From NCBI GenBank assembly GCA_035546855.1, contig DASZVY010000096.1, forward strand, positions 1 through 64,000: a stretch of DNA of 64,000 nucleotides. Direction: 5' to 3'. The position numbers were made by a program, and so were the translations under genes. This document shows positions 42,263 through 50,305 of this stretch, one piece after another; positions within the stretch are counted from its first letter, which is position 1, and every line of letters starts with the position of its first letter. The notes below the pieces were generated by a model, which saw only the letters and a list, made by a program, of their open reading frames with translations, made no database searches and had not been told where the DNA came from. The stretch is from Nitrobacter sp035546855 (lineage in GTDB: Bacteria; Pseudomonadota; Alphaproteobacteria; Rhizobiales; Xanthobacteraceae).

Positions 42263-44428
42263 ATGACACGATCTGCCGATCAATCTGGTTTTGCGCGCCC
42301 AAAATTCGTCAAGGCGGTGAAGGTCGCGGAATCGATCTGCGTCGCCGCTGTGACAGCCGCCGTGATCTGGTCCGGCGTCGCTCGTGCCGACGACAAGCCG
42401 CTGACCGAAGCGCAGATCAAGACTGTGACATCGGCGGTCGACGACGCTGCGATCCAGGCCAATGCGAAAACCACCAAGGACTGGCTCAGCTACGGCCTCG
42501 ACAACGCCGGCACGCGCTTCAGCAAGCTCGACCAGATCAACGCGGGCAACGTCAGCAAGCTCGGCCTCAAATGGTCCTACGATCTCGACTCCATACGCGG
42601 CGTCGAAGCGACCCCGATCGTCGTGGACGGCATCATGTACGTCACCGCATCATGGAGCGTGGTACATGCGATCGACGTCCGTAACGGCAAGCGGCTGTGG
42701 TCCTACGATCCCGGCGTGCCGCGCAGCGTCGGCTACAAAGGCTGCTGCGACGTCGTCAATCGCGGCGTCGCCCTCTACAAGGGCAAGGTCTATGTCGGCA
42801 CCTATGACGGCCGTCTCGTTGCGCTCGACGCGGCGACCGGCAAGAAGCTGTGGGAAAAAGACACAGTGATCGATCACAGCCGCTCCTACACCATCACCGG
42901 CGCGCCGCGCGTCGTGAAGGGGAAGGTGCTGATCGGCAACGGCGGCGCCGAATACGGCGTGCGCGGCTACATCACCGCCTACGATGCCGAAACCGGCGCG
43001 CAGGCATGGCGCTGGTTCTGTGTGCCCGGCGACCCGTCGAAGCCCTACGAGGACGAGTCGATGGAGAAGGCCGCCAAGACCTGGGATCCGGCCGGCAAAT
43101 ACTGGGTCGCAGGAGGTGGCGGCACACCGTGGGAAACCATCACCTACGATCCCGAGCTCAACCTCGTCTATATCGGCACCGGCAACGGTTCGCCGTGGAA
43201 TCGCAAATTCCGCAGTCCGTCGGGCGGCGACAATCTGTATCTCGCGTCCATCGTCGCGCTGAACCCCGACACCGGAAAATACGTCTGGCACTATCAGGAG
43301 ACGCCCGGCGATAGCTGGGACTACACCTCCGTCCAGCCCATGATCCTCGCGGACATCACCATTGATAGCAAGCCGCGCAAGGTGATCCTGCACGCTCCGA
43401 AGAATGGTTTCTTCTTCGTCATCGACCGCACCAACGGCAAGTTCATCTCGGCGAAGAACTTCGTCGATGTGAACTGGGCCACTGGCTACGACAAGGACGG
43501 ACGGCCGATGGAAATCGCCGCCGCCCGCGGCGATGCCCCCTTCGATGCGATCCCCGGCCCTTACGGTGCTCACAACTGGCAGCCAATGTCCTACAACCCG
43601 CAGACCGGCCTGGTTTATCTGCCGGCGCAGAACGTGCCGATCAACCTGACCTCGGAGAAGGAGTTCAAGTTCAATGAGGTTGCGCCCGGCAAGCCGCAGA
43701 GCGGCACCGGCTGGAACCTCGGCTACTCGGTCAACGCCGTGCCTCCGAAGAGCAAGCCGTTCGGCCGGTTGATCGCGTGGGATCCGGTGAAGCAGCAGGC
43801 GGTCTGGAGCCATGACTTCGCCTCACCGTGGAATGGAGGCACCACCACGACGGCAGGCAACCTGGTCTTCCAGGGAACGGCCGATGGACACTTCGTCGCC
43901 TACAATGCCAAGACGGGTGAGAAGCTTTGGGAGGCTCCCACCGGAACGGGTGTCGTCGCCGGGCCCGTCACGTATATGGTGGACGGTACGCAGTATGTGT
44001 CGGTGGCGGCCGGTTGGGGTGGCGTTTACGGCGAAGCCGAGCGCGCCAACAACTCCGACATGCACGGGACCGTCTATACTTTCGCGATCGGCGGCACGGC
44101 CAAGCCGCCGGCCTTCACCCAGTTGCCTCCGCAGAAGCTGGTGCAGGGCGTGGCCTACAAGCCTGAGGACGTTGGCCCCGGGACACTGCTATACGTCACC
44201 AACTGCGCCTTCTGCCACGGTGTCCCCGGCGTGAACAAAGGCGGCAACATTCCGAATCTCGGCTATTCGAGCCCCGAGACCATCAGTCATCTGAAGGATA
44301 TCGTGTTCAAGGGACCGTTCGTGGACAAGGGTATGCCGGATTTCACCGGAAAACTTTCCGATGAGGAGGTGACCAAGATCGCCGCCTTCATCCAGGGCAC
44401 CGCCGACGCGGTCAGGCCCAAGAAGTAA
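42263..44428 (+). CDS. PQQ-dependent quinohemoprotein alcohol dehydrogenase
   Basis: 721 residues. N-terminal signal/anchor segment (ICVAAVTAAVIWSGVARA), then an eight-bladed PQQ propeller with the vicinal disulfide pair Cys161-Cys162 (YKGCCDVV) and the catalytic Asp in DSWDYTSVQP (about residue 353). The C-terminal cytochrome c domain has CAFCHG (Cys648, Cys651, His652) and a Met ligand candidate in KGMPDF. This is the type II quinohemoprotein layout: the alcohol is oxidised in the periplasm and electrons pass to heme c. Substrate unknown. The start is the first ATG; the signal is slightly long but acceptable. Confidence 0.93.
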   Translation: MTRSADQSGFARPKFVKAVKVAESICVAAVTAAVIWSGVARADDKPLTEAQIKTVTSAVDDAAIQANAKTTKDWLSYGLDNAGTRFSKLDQINAGNVSKLGLKWSYDLDSIRGVEATPIVVDGIMYVTASWSVVHAIDVRNGKRLWSYDPGVPRSVGYKGCCDVVNRGVALYKGKVYVGTYDGRLVALDAATGKKLWEKDTVIDHSRSYTITGAPRVVKGKVLIGNGGAEYGVRGYITAYDAETGAQAWRWFCVPGDPSKPYEDESMEKAAKTWDPAGKYWVAGGGGTPWETITYDPELNLVYIGTGNGSPWNRKFRSPSGGDNLYLASIVALNPDTGKYVWHYQETPGDSWDYTSVQPMILADITIDSKPRKVILHAPKNGFFFVIDRTNGKFISAKNFVDVNWATGYDKDGRPMEIAAARGDAPFDAIPGPYGAHNWQPMSYNPQTGLVYLPAQNVPINLTSEKEFKFNEVAPGKPQSGTGWNLGYSVNAVPPKSKPFGRLIAWDPVKQQAVWSHDFASPWNGGTTTTAGNLVFQGTADGHFVAYNAKTGEKLWEAPTGTGVVAGPVTYMVDGTQYVSVAAGWGGVYGEAERANNSDMHGTVYTFAIGGTAKPPAFTQLPPQKLVQGVAYKPEDVGPGTLLYVTNCAFCHGVPGVNKGGNIPNLGYSSPETISHLKDIVFKGPFVDKGMPDFTGKLSDEEVTKIAAFIQGTADAVRPKK

Positions 44429-44598
44429 CGGTTGACGACGTTCGATCCGGCGGAGACGAAACTTCGCCGGATCGGCGGATTTGGGACCGATTAAAATCCC
44501 GGCCGCGCGCGGACTGCCGGGAGGGGTGGCCCGTGGCCCGTTCCCTCCTTGCCGTAATCCGGCGTATATAGGGCCGTTCGCAGTCCGGTCCTGACCCC

Positions 44599-47280
44599 AT
44601 GGCATCCGCCTTCTCAGCATTCGCCCGGCGACTCCGGCCGTCCTCGCTCTCGATCGGGCAGATCACGTTCGGCGGCTTCCTGCTGGTTCTGGCGATCGTC
44701 GCGATCACCAGCGTCGCCAGCGTCGTGGCCATGCGTCGTCTCGACACCACCTTCGCGGAACTGCAGCGGCTGCAGAGCGTCGGCGATCTGGCCGAGGACA
44801 TCGACCGGCGCATGAGCGAACTTCGGCTCGCAGCGCGGGATTTTGTCACCAATCCCGGCGCGCAGTCGAACCGGGTCTGGGAAGCCGCGTCCTCGTTGAA
44901 TGAGTTGCTGAAGAAGACCCGCCTCGAACTCGCGCCCGAACAGCAAGATATGATCGACGGCGTGTCGACCCGGCTCGCGGCCTACCGTAACGGGATCGAG
45001 CGGGTCACCACGCTGATCGCGCGCCGCGCCGAACTGATCGAAACCCTGACTCCGTTACGCGAAAAACTTGAGACGGCGATCGAACAAGCCTCCGACCGGA
45101 CCGTGGCGACGCGGTTGTTTCGCATCCAGAGCGACGTCGCGGCTGCGTTGCTGGCGCGCGATCCGGCGGCGGCGGAGCAATCGGCGGCAAAAATGCGGGC
45201 GCTGACGATCAGCGAGCCGCCGCTTCGCGACGCCGTCGAAGCCTATTCCGATGCGGCGATCGCCATTTCGCTGCGCGAGCGCCAGATCGCCGACCTCGAC
45301 AAGGACGTGCTGGGCACCGAGGGGCGCCTGATCGGGCGCGTGACGGACCTGTTGCGCGAATTGAGCGCACGCCGCGGCCGGGTATTGTCGCACAATTTCG
45401 CCCGCATTCTCGCCGAAGCCCAGTGGCAGAGCATTGTTCTGGGATCGGCGGGCATCCTGGTCGGCATTCTCGCCTCGCTGTTCGTGGTGCGGCGAACGGT
45501 TCGCCCGCTGAAGGCGATCGCGAGAGCGATCCGTGCGCTCTCCGGCGGCGACAAGCAGGCGTCGATCCCGGCGACCGACGTCGACAACGAGATCGGCGAT
45601 ATTGCGCGCGCCGCCGAAGTTTTCCGGCGGGCGTTGGCCGACGCAGACGCCGCGCGCGAGGCCGCCGTGCACGCCCTTGCCGAGCAGCGCCTTGCGGAGG
45701 AAAGCTACCGCAAGCTGTTCGAGGGCTCGGTCGACGGGATCTACGTCACCACGCCGAAGGGCGAGTTGCTCAATGCCAATCCGGCACTGGCGCGCATGAT
45801 GGGATACCAGACGCCGGAGGGCCTGATTCAGGGCATCGGCGACATCGCGCACACGATCTACGTCAATCCGGACGATCGTGCCGAATATCAGGCCCGGATG
45901 GCGCGCGACGGCACCGTCCGCGAATTCGAATACCAGGTTCGCAACCGGGAAGGCGCGATCCTCTGGCTTTCCGACAGTGCAACCGTCGTGCGCGACGATG
46001 ACGGTCAGGTCATCCGTTATGAAGGCGTGGTGCGCGACATCACCGACCAGAAGCGTGCGGAGGCGGCGATCGCCGAGGGCCGCCGCCTGTTGCAACTCGT
46101 TATCGACACCGTGCCGGCGGTCATCAACGTCAAGGACGCCGACCTGCGCTACGTGCTGATGAACCGCTACATGGCCGGCATTTTCGGGATCGAACCGAAG
46201 GATGCCATCGGGCGGACCACGAGCGACCTGATGTCCCGCTACGGCGCGGTCAAGACCGACGAGAACGACAAGCGAGTTCTGGCAGGCCGCAAGGAACTCG
46301 GATTCTACGAGGAGGAATATCTGGATTCGTCGGGCACGATGCGGCAGTGGCTGGTCAACAAGCTGCCGATCCTCGGCGCGGATGGAAAGATCGAGAACAT
46401 CGTGACGGTCGCCCTCGACATCGGCGATCGCAAGCGCAGCGAGCAGGAAATGCGACACGCCAAGGACGCGGCGGAAGCGGCGCTGCGCAACCTGCGGGAA
46501 ACGCAGAATTCCCTGATCGAGGCGGAAAAACTCGCCGCGCTCGGGCGGCTGGTGGCGGGCGTTGCCCACGAGGTCAACAATCCTGTCGGCATCAGCCTGA
46601 CGGTGGCCTCATCGCTGGAGCGCAAGGTCGCGACGTTCGCCGACGAAGTTGCACGCGGCGACCTGCGGCGCTCCAGTCTCAACGATTTCATCGCGACCAA
46701 CCGCGATGCCGCCGCGCAACTGGTGGCCAATCTCAATCGCGCGGCCGAGTTGATCCAGTCGTTCAAGCAAGTCGCCGCCGACCGCAACTATTCGGACAAG
46801 CGAACGTTCGATCTCGGCGATTTGACTGAGCAGGTTGTCATGAGCTTGCGGCCTGGCTTGCGGAAGCACAACGTGACGTTGTCGGTGGATTGCGAACCAG
46901 ATCTGTCGATGGACAGCTACCCCGGTCCCTATGGCCAGGTGCTGACCAATCTTTTCCTGAACGCGCTGGCTCACGCATTTCCCGACGGGAAAGGCGGTGC
47001 TGTCGACATCAAGGTCAGGGCTGTGGATCAGGAGTATGTCGAGGTGCTGTTTTCCGACAACGGATGCGGCATGAGCCTCGAGGTGCGGCGCAAGGCGTTC
47101 GATCCGTTCTTCACCACGCGGCGCGATCAGGGCGGCACCGGGCTCGGTCTCCACATCGTCTATAACATTGTAACGAGCCGCCTTGGCGGACGGCTCGATC
47201 TCGACACCAAGCCGGGCGAGGGAACGCAAATCCGCATCGTGCTGCCGCGCGTCGCGCCGCTGGATCTGGCGGCGGAATAG
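44599..47280 (+). CDS. Membrane hybrid-free sensor histidine kinase with two PAS domains
   Basis: 893 residues. TM1 (FGGFLLVLAIVAITSVASVVAM), a ~250-residue periplasmic sensor part, TM2 (VLGSAGILVGILASLFVV), HAMP (RRTVRPLKAIARAIRALSGGD), PAS1 (EESYRKLFEGSVDGIYVTTPKGELLNANPAL), PAS2 (about residues 490-620), a HisKA-like helix with phospho-acceptor His657 (VAHEVNNPVGI) and a HATPase domain with N-box LFLNALAHAFPDG and G-boxes DNGCGM and GGTGLGLHIV. No response regulator gene is adjacent, so it is an orphan here. Signal unknown; it follows the PQQ dehydrogenase gene by 170 nt. Confidence 0.92.
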   Translation: MASAFSAFARRLRPSSLSIGQITFGGFLLVLAIVAITSVASVVAMRRLDTTFAELQRLQSVGDLAEDIDRRMSELRLAARDFVTNPGAQSNRVWEAASSLNELLKKTRLELAPEQQDMIDGVSTRLAAYRNGIERVTTLIARRAELIETLTPLREKLETAIEQASDRTVATRLFRIQSDVAAALLARDPAAAEQSAAKMRALTISEPPLRDAVEAYSDAAIAISLRERQIADLDKDVLGTEGRLIGRVTDLLRELSARRGRVLSHNFARILAEAQWQSIVLGSAGILVGILASLFVVRRTVRPLKAIARAIRALSGGDKQASIPATDVDNEIGDIARAAEVFRRALADADAAREAAVHALAEQRLAEESYRKLFEGSVDGIYVTTPKGELLNANPALARMMGYQTPEGLIQGIGDIAHTIYVNPDDRAEYQARMARDGTVREFEYQVRNREGAILWLSDSATVVRDDDGQVIRYEGVVRDITDQKRAEAAIAEGRRLLQLVIDTVPAVINVKDADLRYVLMNRYMAGIFGIEPKDAIGRTTSDLMSRYGAVKTDENDKRVLAGRKELGFYEEEYLDSSGTMRQWLVNKLPILGADGKIENIVTVALDIGDRKRSEQEMRHAKDAAEAALRNLRETQNSLIEAEKLAALGRLVAGVAHEVNNPVGISLTVASSLERKVATFADEVARGDLRRSSLNDFIATNRDAAAQLVANLNRAAELIQSFKQVAADRNYSDKRTFDLGDLTEQVVMSLRPGLRKHNVTLSVDCEPDLSMDSYPGPYGQVLTNLFLNALAHAFPDGKGGAVDIKVRAVDQEYVEVLFSDNGCGMSLEVRRKAFDPFFTTRRDQGGTGLGLHIVYNIVTSRLGGRLDLDTKPGEGTQIRIVLPRVAPLDLAAE

Positions 47281-47300
47281 AATAACCTCCGCGGCGGTGG

Positions 47301-47651
47301 TCAGTCTGCGTCGACCAGCTTGCGCAAGGTTGCCTGAAAAATCTGACTGGCCTTTCCGACCAGCGCCGTTCCGTTCATCGTGCCCGACGTATCGGTAAAG
47401 GTGCCGGTGACGCCGGCGCCGACCGGATCAGGGCCGCCGAACAGCGGGCTGGCATCAGGGCTCGGCGTGTGACGCTGGATCAGAACCTCGCCCTTGAACG
47501 TGCCGTCGGGTTTCGCGACGTAGCTGCCAGTGTAGAACAGATAGGCGTCGCCGCCGAGGATTTTGCCGTCGCGGAACACCACGACGCCGCTCCCTTTGCC
47601 CGAGCGACCGTCGAGCAAAACGACGTGAATCGAATACAGCCCATTCTTCAT
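47301..47651 (-). CDS. GrlR-like family protein
   Basis: 116 residues from MKNGLYSIHVVLLDGRSG. The pattern KGSGVVVFRDGKILGGDAYLFYTGSYVAKPDGTFKGEVLIQRHTP with a C-terminal GTALVGKASQIFQATLRKL matches the small beta-barrel GrlR family, first known as a negative regulator of type III secretion in enteropathogens. Homologues in rhizobia occur without such systems, and none is seen here. The start is taken at the family-like MKNG; a longer in-frame start is possible. It is convergent with the histidine kinase gene. Confidence 0.68.
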   Translation of the reverse strand: MKNGLYSIHVVLLDGRSGKGSGVVVFRDGKILGGDAYLFYTGSYVAKPDGTFKGEVLIQRHTPSPDASPLFGGPDPVGAGVTGTFTDTSGTMNGTALVGKASQIFQATLRKLVDAD

Positions 47652-47893
47652 GGTGATCCGCGCGCAGCCAGCCGTGTTGTCTTGTCCCGTCGCCATTATG
47701 GAAAGAGGCAACCCCTACGTCAACGCGCGTCAGGTCGTGGCGCGGGTCGGCATCAGATCGTACACGTGCGATGATACCGGCGGTCGTCATGTGGGTAGCG
47801 GAGTGACGTGCCTGCCGTGTCCGGAGTGCTCTGCGGTCGCTGCCATCCGAATCACCCACGCGCGCCGTCAATTCGCGTGACATCGACCCCTTG

Positions 47894-47912
47894 CGCTCCC
47901 TATAAGGGAGCG
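47894..47912. promoter_or_regulatory. Perfect hairpin just before tRNA-Arg
   Basis: 8-bp inverted repeat CGCTCCCT/AGGGAGCG with a 3-nt ATA loop, 3 nt before the tRNA. It may be a leader-processing signal for the tRNA transcript; no T-run is present. The 240 nt before it contain no supported gene. Confidence 0.4.
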
Positions 47913-47915
47913 GTT

Positions 47916-47992
47916 GCGCTCGTAGCTCAGCTGGATAGAGCATCGGATTTCGATTCCGAGGGTCGGGAGTTCGAATCTCTCCGAGCGCGCCA
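47916..47992 (+). tRNA. tRNA-Arg (anticodon TCG)
   Basis: 77-nt cloverleaf with CCA encoded. Acceptor stem GCGCTCG/CGAGCGC with discriminator G; D-arm AGCTCAG...GAGC; anticodon stem TCGGA/TCCGA with loop TTTCGAT, anticodon TCG (reads CGA); T-arm GGGAG-TTCGAAT-CTCTC. An integrase gene begins 166 nt downstream in the same direction, so the 3' end is the likely attachment site (attL side). Confidence 0.95.
47966..47992. other. Probable phage attachment site at the tRNA 3' end
   Basis: Integrases of this family recombine at the 3' end of a tRNA gene, which is restored on insertion. The T-loop to CCA segment here is the natural core. A second copy marking the far end of the element was not seen up to position 64000, so either the element is longer than the window or the right end is lost. 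Confidence 0.5.
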
Positions 47993-48158
47993 GTACGCTG
48001 TCAACCAGCGTTCACCCTTGTTCACCCGTGAAAGACAAGCCCTTGCAACGCAAGGGTTTTTTGCTTTTTTGTGCCTTCTGACGTTCAGGGGTGACCGCCC
48101 ATATCCACGATTAGAGCGGGAGTAAATCCGGGAGTTCGGATCTCCCTTTGGGGGCAAA

Positions 48159-49361
48159 ATGGGAACACTGACAGCACTGCAAATCAAGAACGCCAAGGCT
48201 GGTGAGCGGCTTTTGGACGGAGATGGACTACGGCTCGAGGTTGATGCCAAAGGCCGCGGCCGGTGGTTTTTCCGATACACGTCGCCAGTGACACGCAAGG
48301 AGCGACTAGCTGGTTTCGGGCCATTGAAGAATGTGAGCCTTGCTGAAGCGCGTGAATTGGCCGCAGCGGCGCGTGCGAAGATTCGCAAAGGCATCGACCC
48401 GCTTGAAGCGAAGCGCATTGAACGCGAGGCCGCCAAGGTCAAAGAGCGCCGAACCGTCACTTTCCAGCAGTATGCGACGACGTACATCGATCAACACGAA
48501 TCCGCTTGGAAAAACGCTGTCCATCGGCGCGGCTGGCGGTCGTCGCTGCGCGATCACGCGATGCCTCATATCGGGCATATGGCAGTTGCCGACATCGGAA
48601 CTGATGACGTGCTGCGTGTGTTGCGCCCGATATGGGACACAAAGAAAGAAACCGCTCGCGCAGTTCGCCAGCGTGTTGAAGTGATTCTTGCCGCGGCCAA
48701 GGTCGAGGGACTTCGATCCGGCGAAAATCCGGCGCAGTGGAAGGGACACCTCGAGTTTCTATTGCCGCGGCACAAGCGGACGCAGCGGCATTTCGATGCG
48801 CTGCCCTATGTGGAGGCGCCCGCATTCTGGCAATCGCTCGCTGCCGATGCGTCGCCTAATGCGTCACTGGTCCGCTGGACCATTCTGACCTGCACTCGGT
48901 ACAGCGAAGCCGCGAACGCGGATTGGTCTGAGATCGACAAGGCCGCACGGACTTGGACTATTCCTGGCCGCAGGATGAAAGGCGGCAAAGACCACGCGAT
49001 TCCATTGTCGCATGCGGCGTTCGCTGTGCTGTCCGAGTCGCATACCACATCGGGTTTGATTTTCCCGTCCATGCGCAGTGGCAAGAAGACGTCCGACGTT
49101 GCGCTCGCCAAGGTCATCCGTAGGCATACAGTGACGCCAGTGACCCTCCATGGATGGCGTTCGACATTCAGAGATTGGAGCGGCGATATGACAAGCCACG
49201 CGCGCGAAGTTGCGGAGGGATGCCTGGCGCACGCTGTCGGTTCGGCGGTCGAGCAGGCTTATCGACGTGGCAGTGCCATCGAAAAGCGTCGCGCACTACT
49301 GGAAGCATGGTCTGGCTTTTTAAAGACGGGGTTATCACCGTTGAATCAAGCGGTTGCGTGA
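48159..49361 (+). CDS. int: Tyrosine-type phage/island integrase (DUF4102 + catalytic domain)
   Basis: 400 residues. N-terminal DUF4102 arm-binding domain (LTALQIKNAKAGERLLDGDGLRLEVDAKGRGRWFFRYTSP), SAM-like core-binding domain, then the catalytic domain with Arg247 (CTRYSEA), Lys (GGKDHAIPLS), His331 and Arg334 (HGWRST), His358 (CLAHAVG) and nucleophile Tyr368 (EQAYRRG). All catalytic residues are present, so it appears active. It starts right after tRNA-Arg. Codon and base use is less GC-rich than in the ribosomal genes. Confidence 0.95.
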   Translation: MGTLTALQIKNAKAGERLLDGDGLRLEVDAKGRGRWFFRYTSPVTRKERLAGFGPLKNVSLAEARELAAAARAKIRKGIDPLEAKRIEREAAKVKERRTVTFQQYATTYIDQHESAWKNAVHRRGWRSSLRDHAMPHIGHMAVADIGTDDVLRVLRPIWDTKKETARAVRQRVEVILAAAKVEGLRSGENPAQWKGHLEFLLPRHKRTQRHFDALPYVEAPAFWQSLAADASPNASLVRWTILTCTRYSEAANADWSEIDKAARTWTIPGRRMKGGKDHAIPLSHAAFAVLSESHTTSGLIFPSMRSGKKTSDVALAKVIRRHTVTPVTLHGWRSTFRDWSGDMTSHAREVAEGCLAHAVGSAVEQAYRRGSAIEKRRALLEAWSGFLKTGLSPLNQAVA

Positions 49362-49663
49362 AGCGTAACGTTGAGCGCCGTTGCGCACGGGTGGACAAAC
49401 GACGTTTTATTTGATAGGGTTCGCAAATCGACACCTTCGGGATACGAGTGGGTCGCTGGACATCCTCCGTGATGTAAAAGGCTATGCCTTCGGCCGTGCT
49501 GCCAGCGATGAAATGGGTATGAACTCCCATTCGCCTCGCCCCGGGCAAGTCGGCGGGCAACAAGTAAGGACGAAGCCGCCGAGAGGACGATGCTGCAAAC
49601 GCGGCTCGTCGTCTCGGCTTTTTGTTGCCTACGGCGAGCGCTCAAATCGGAGGCTCGTATCCA
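49362..49663. other. Gene-free, structure-prone region after the integrase
   Basis: About 300 nt with no credible frame. The right half can fold: CGGCGG (about 49550) with GCCGCCG (about 49576), and a 13-bp near-perfect stem GCCGAGAGGACGA/TCGTCGTCTCGGC followed by TTTTT (49578-49623). It could end the integrase transcript, act as an attenuator before the AlpA-like gene or be the 3' end of a small RNA. Confidence 0.45.
49578..49623 (+). terminator. Rho-independent terminator upstream of the AlpA-like gene
   Basis: Stem GCCGAGAGGACGA (49578-49590) with TCGTCGTCTCGGC (49606-49618), one mismatch, then a T-run. It lies 40 nt before the next start codon, so it separates integrase from the early genes or controls them by attenuation. 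Confidence 0.75.
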
Positions 49664-49843
49664 ATGGGTTCACTCACGATCCAAGAATTTTGCGCCGCGC
49701 ACCGCATTAGCCGCGGCGGATTCTATCTGTTGCAAAAGCACGGCGATGCGCCCGAGACGTTTAGGATCGGCCGCCATGTCCGCATCAGCGAGGAGGCGGC
49801 TCGCGAATGGCTTGCCAAGCGCACGCAGGGAGTCGCGGCATGA
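49664..49843 (+). CDS. AlpA/excisionase-like helix-turn-helix protein
   Basis: 59 residues from MGSLTIQEFCAAHRISRGGFYLLQKHG. The sequence has the MerR/AlpA-type winged helix pattern (TIQEFCAAHRISRGGFYLLQ, then APETFRIGRHVRISEEAAREWLAKR). Such proteins act as excisionase or as activator of integrase. ATG is preceded by CGGAGG at good spacing. It is the first gene of an overlapping early set. Confidence 0.8.
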   Translation: MGSLTIQEFCAAHRISRGGFYLLQKHGDAPETFRIGRHVRISEEAAREWLAKRTQGVAA

Positions 49844-50043
49844 CCGACAGTCCTGTGAAAGGCGACCGCGCCGTGGCAGCAGCCTGTGAAGCCCTCGGCG
49901 TCGATAACCTTGACGACATCCGCTTCAGCAAACCGCCCGGAATTGGCGAGGGACTCAGCGGCGACGTTAAGGCCGCGCTCCGCACGTTGATACGGGAAAT
50001 CGTCATCGAGGTGCTGGACGAACGGGCCAAAGGCACCCCGTGA
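49840..50043 (+). CDS. Small phage protein, unknown
   Basis: 67 residues from MTDSPVKGDRAVAAACEALGVDNLDD. The ATG overlaps the AlpA-like stop by 4 nt. The second half (GDVKAALRTLIREIVIEVLDERAKG) is one amphipathic helix. No family is recognised. It is probably translated with its neighbours. Confidence 0.6.
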   Translation: MTDSPVKGDRAVAAACEALGVDNLDDIRFSKPPGIGEGLSGDVKAALRTLIREIVIEVLDERAKGTP

Positions 50044-50285
50044 CCGTCTCGATCACCCGCATCACCGCGACATCGCCTGATCGTCCCGGCACGCCAACCC
50101 TGATCGCGACCTTCGACGTCGATTTGCCGCAAGCGTTGCTGCGCAATTGCAAGCTACTCGAGCGCCAGGATGGCGATTGTTTTGTCTTGCCGCCCGCGGG
50201 TCTGAAATTTTGGGATGAGGCGATCGGCTTACGCGCCAGCATCTGCGAAGCAGCGCTAGACGCGCTGGACGACATTGACGCCTGA
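50040..50285 (+). CDS. Small phage protein, unknown
   Basis: 81 residues, GTG start overlapping the previous stop (GTGA). Sequence: MTVSITRITATSPDRPGTPTLIATFDVDLPQALLRNCKLLERQDGDCFVLPPAG. This looks like a beta-rich fold similar to septation-protein SpoVG-like domains (strand pairs VSITRITA and LIATFDVDL), but the likeness is weak. It lies just upstream of the primase-helicase gene. Confidence 0.6.
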   Translation: MTVSITRITATSPDRPGTPTLIATFDVDLPQALLRNCKLLERQDGDCFVLPPAGLKFWDEAIGLRASICEAALDALDDIDA

Positions 50286-50305
50286 ATAGCCTGGAGGGGC
50301 ACCTT

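Noticed and set aside
47697..47880. Small plus-strand frame between the GrlR-like gene and the tRNA
   Set aside because: No ribosome-binding site, no family resemblance, Cys/Arg-rich shadow-like composition.
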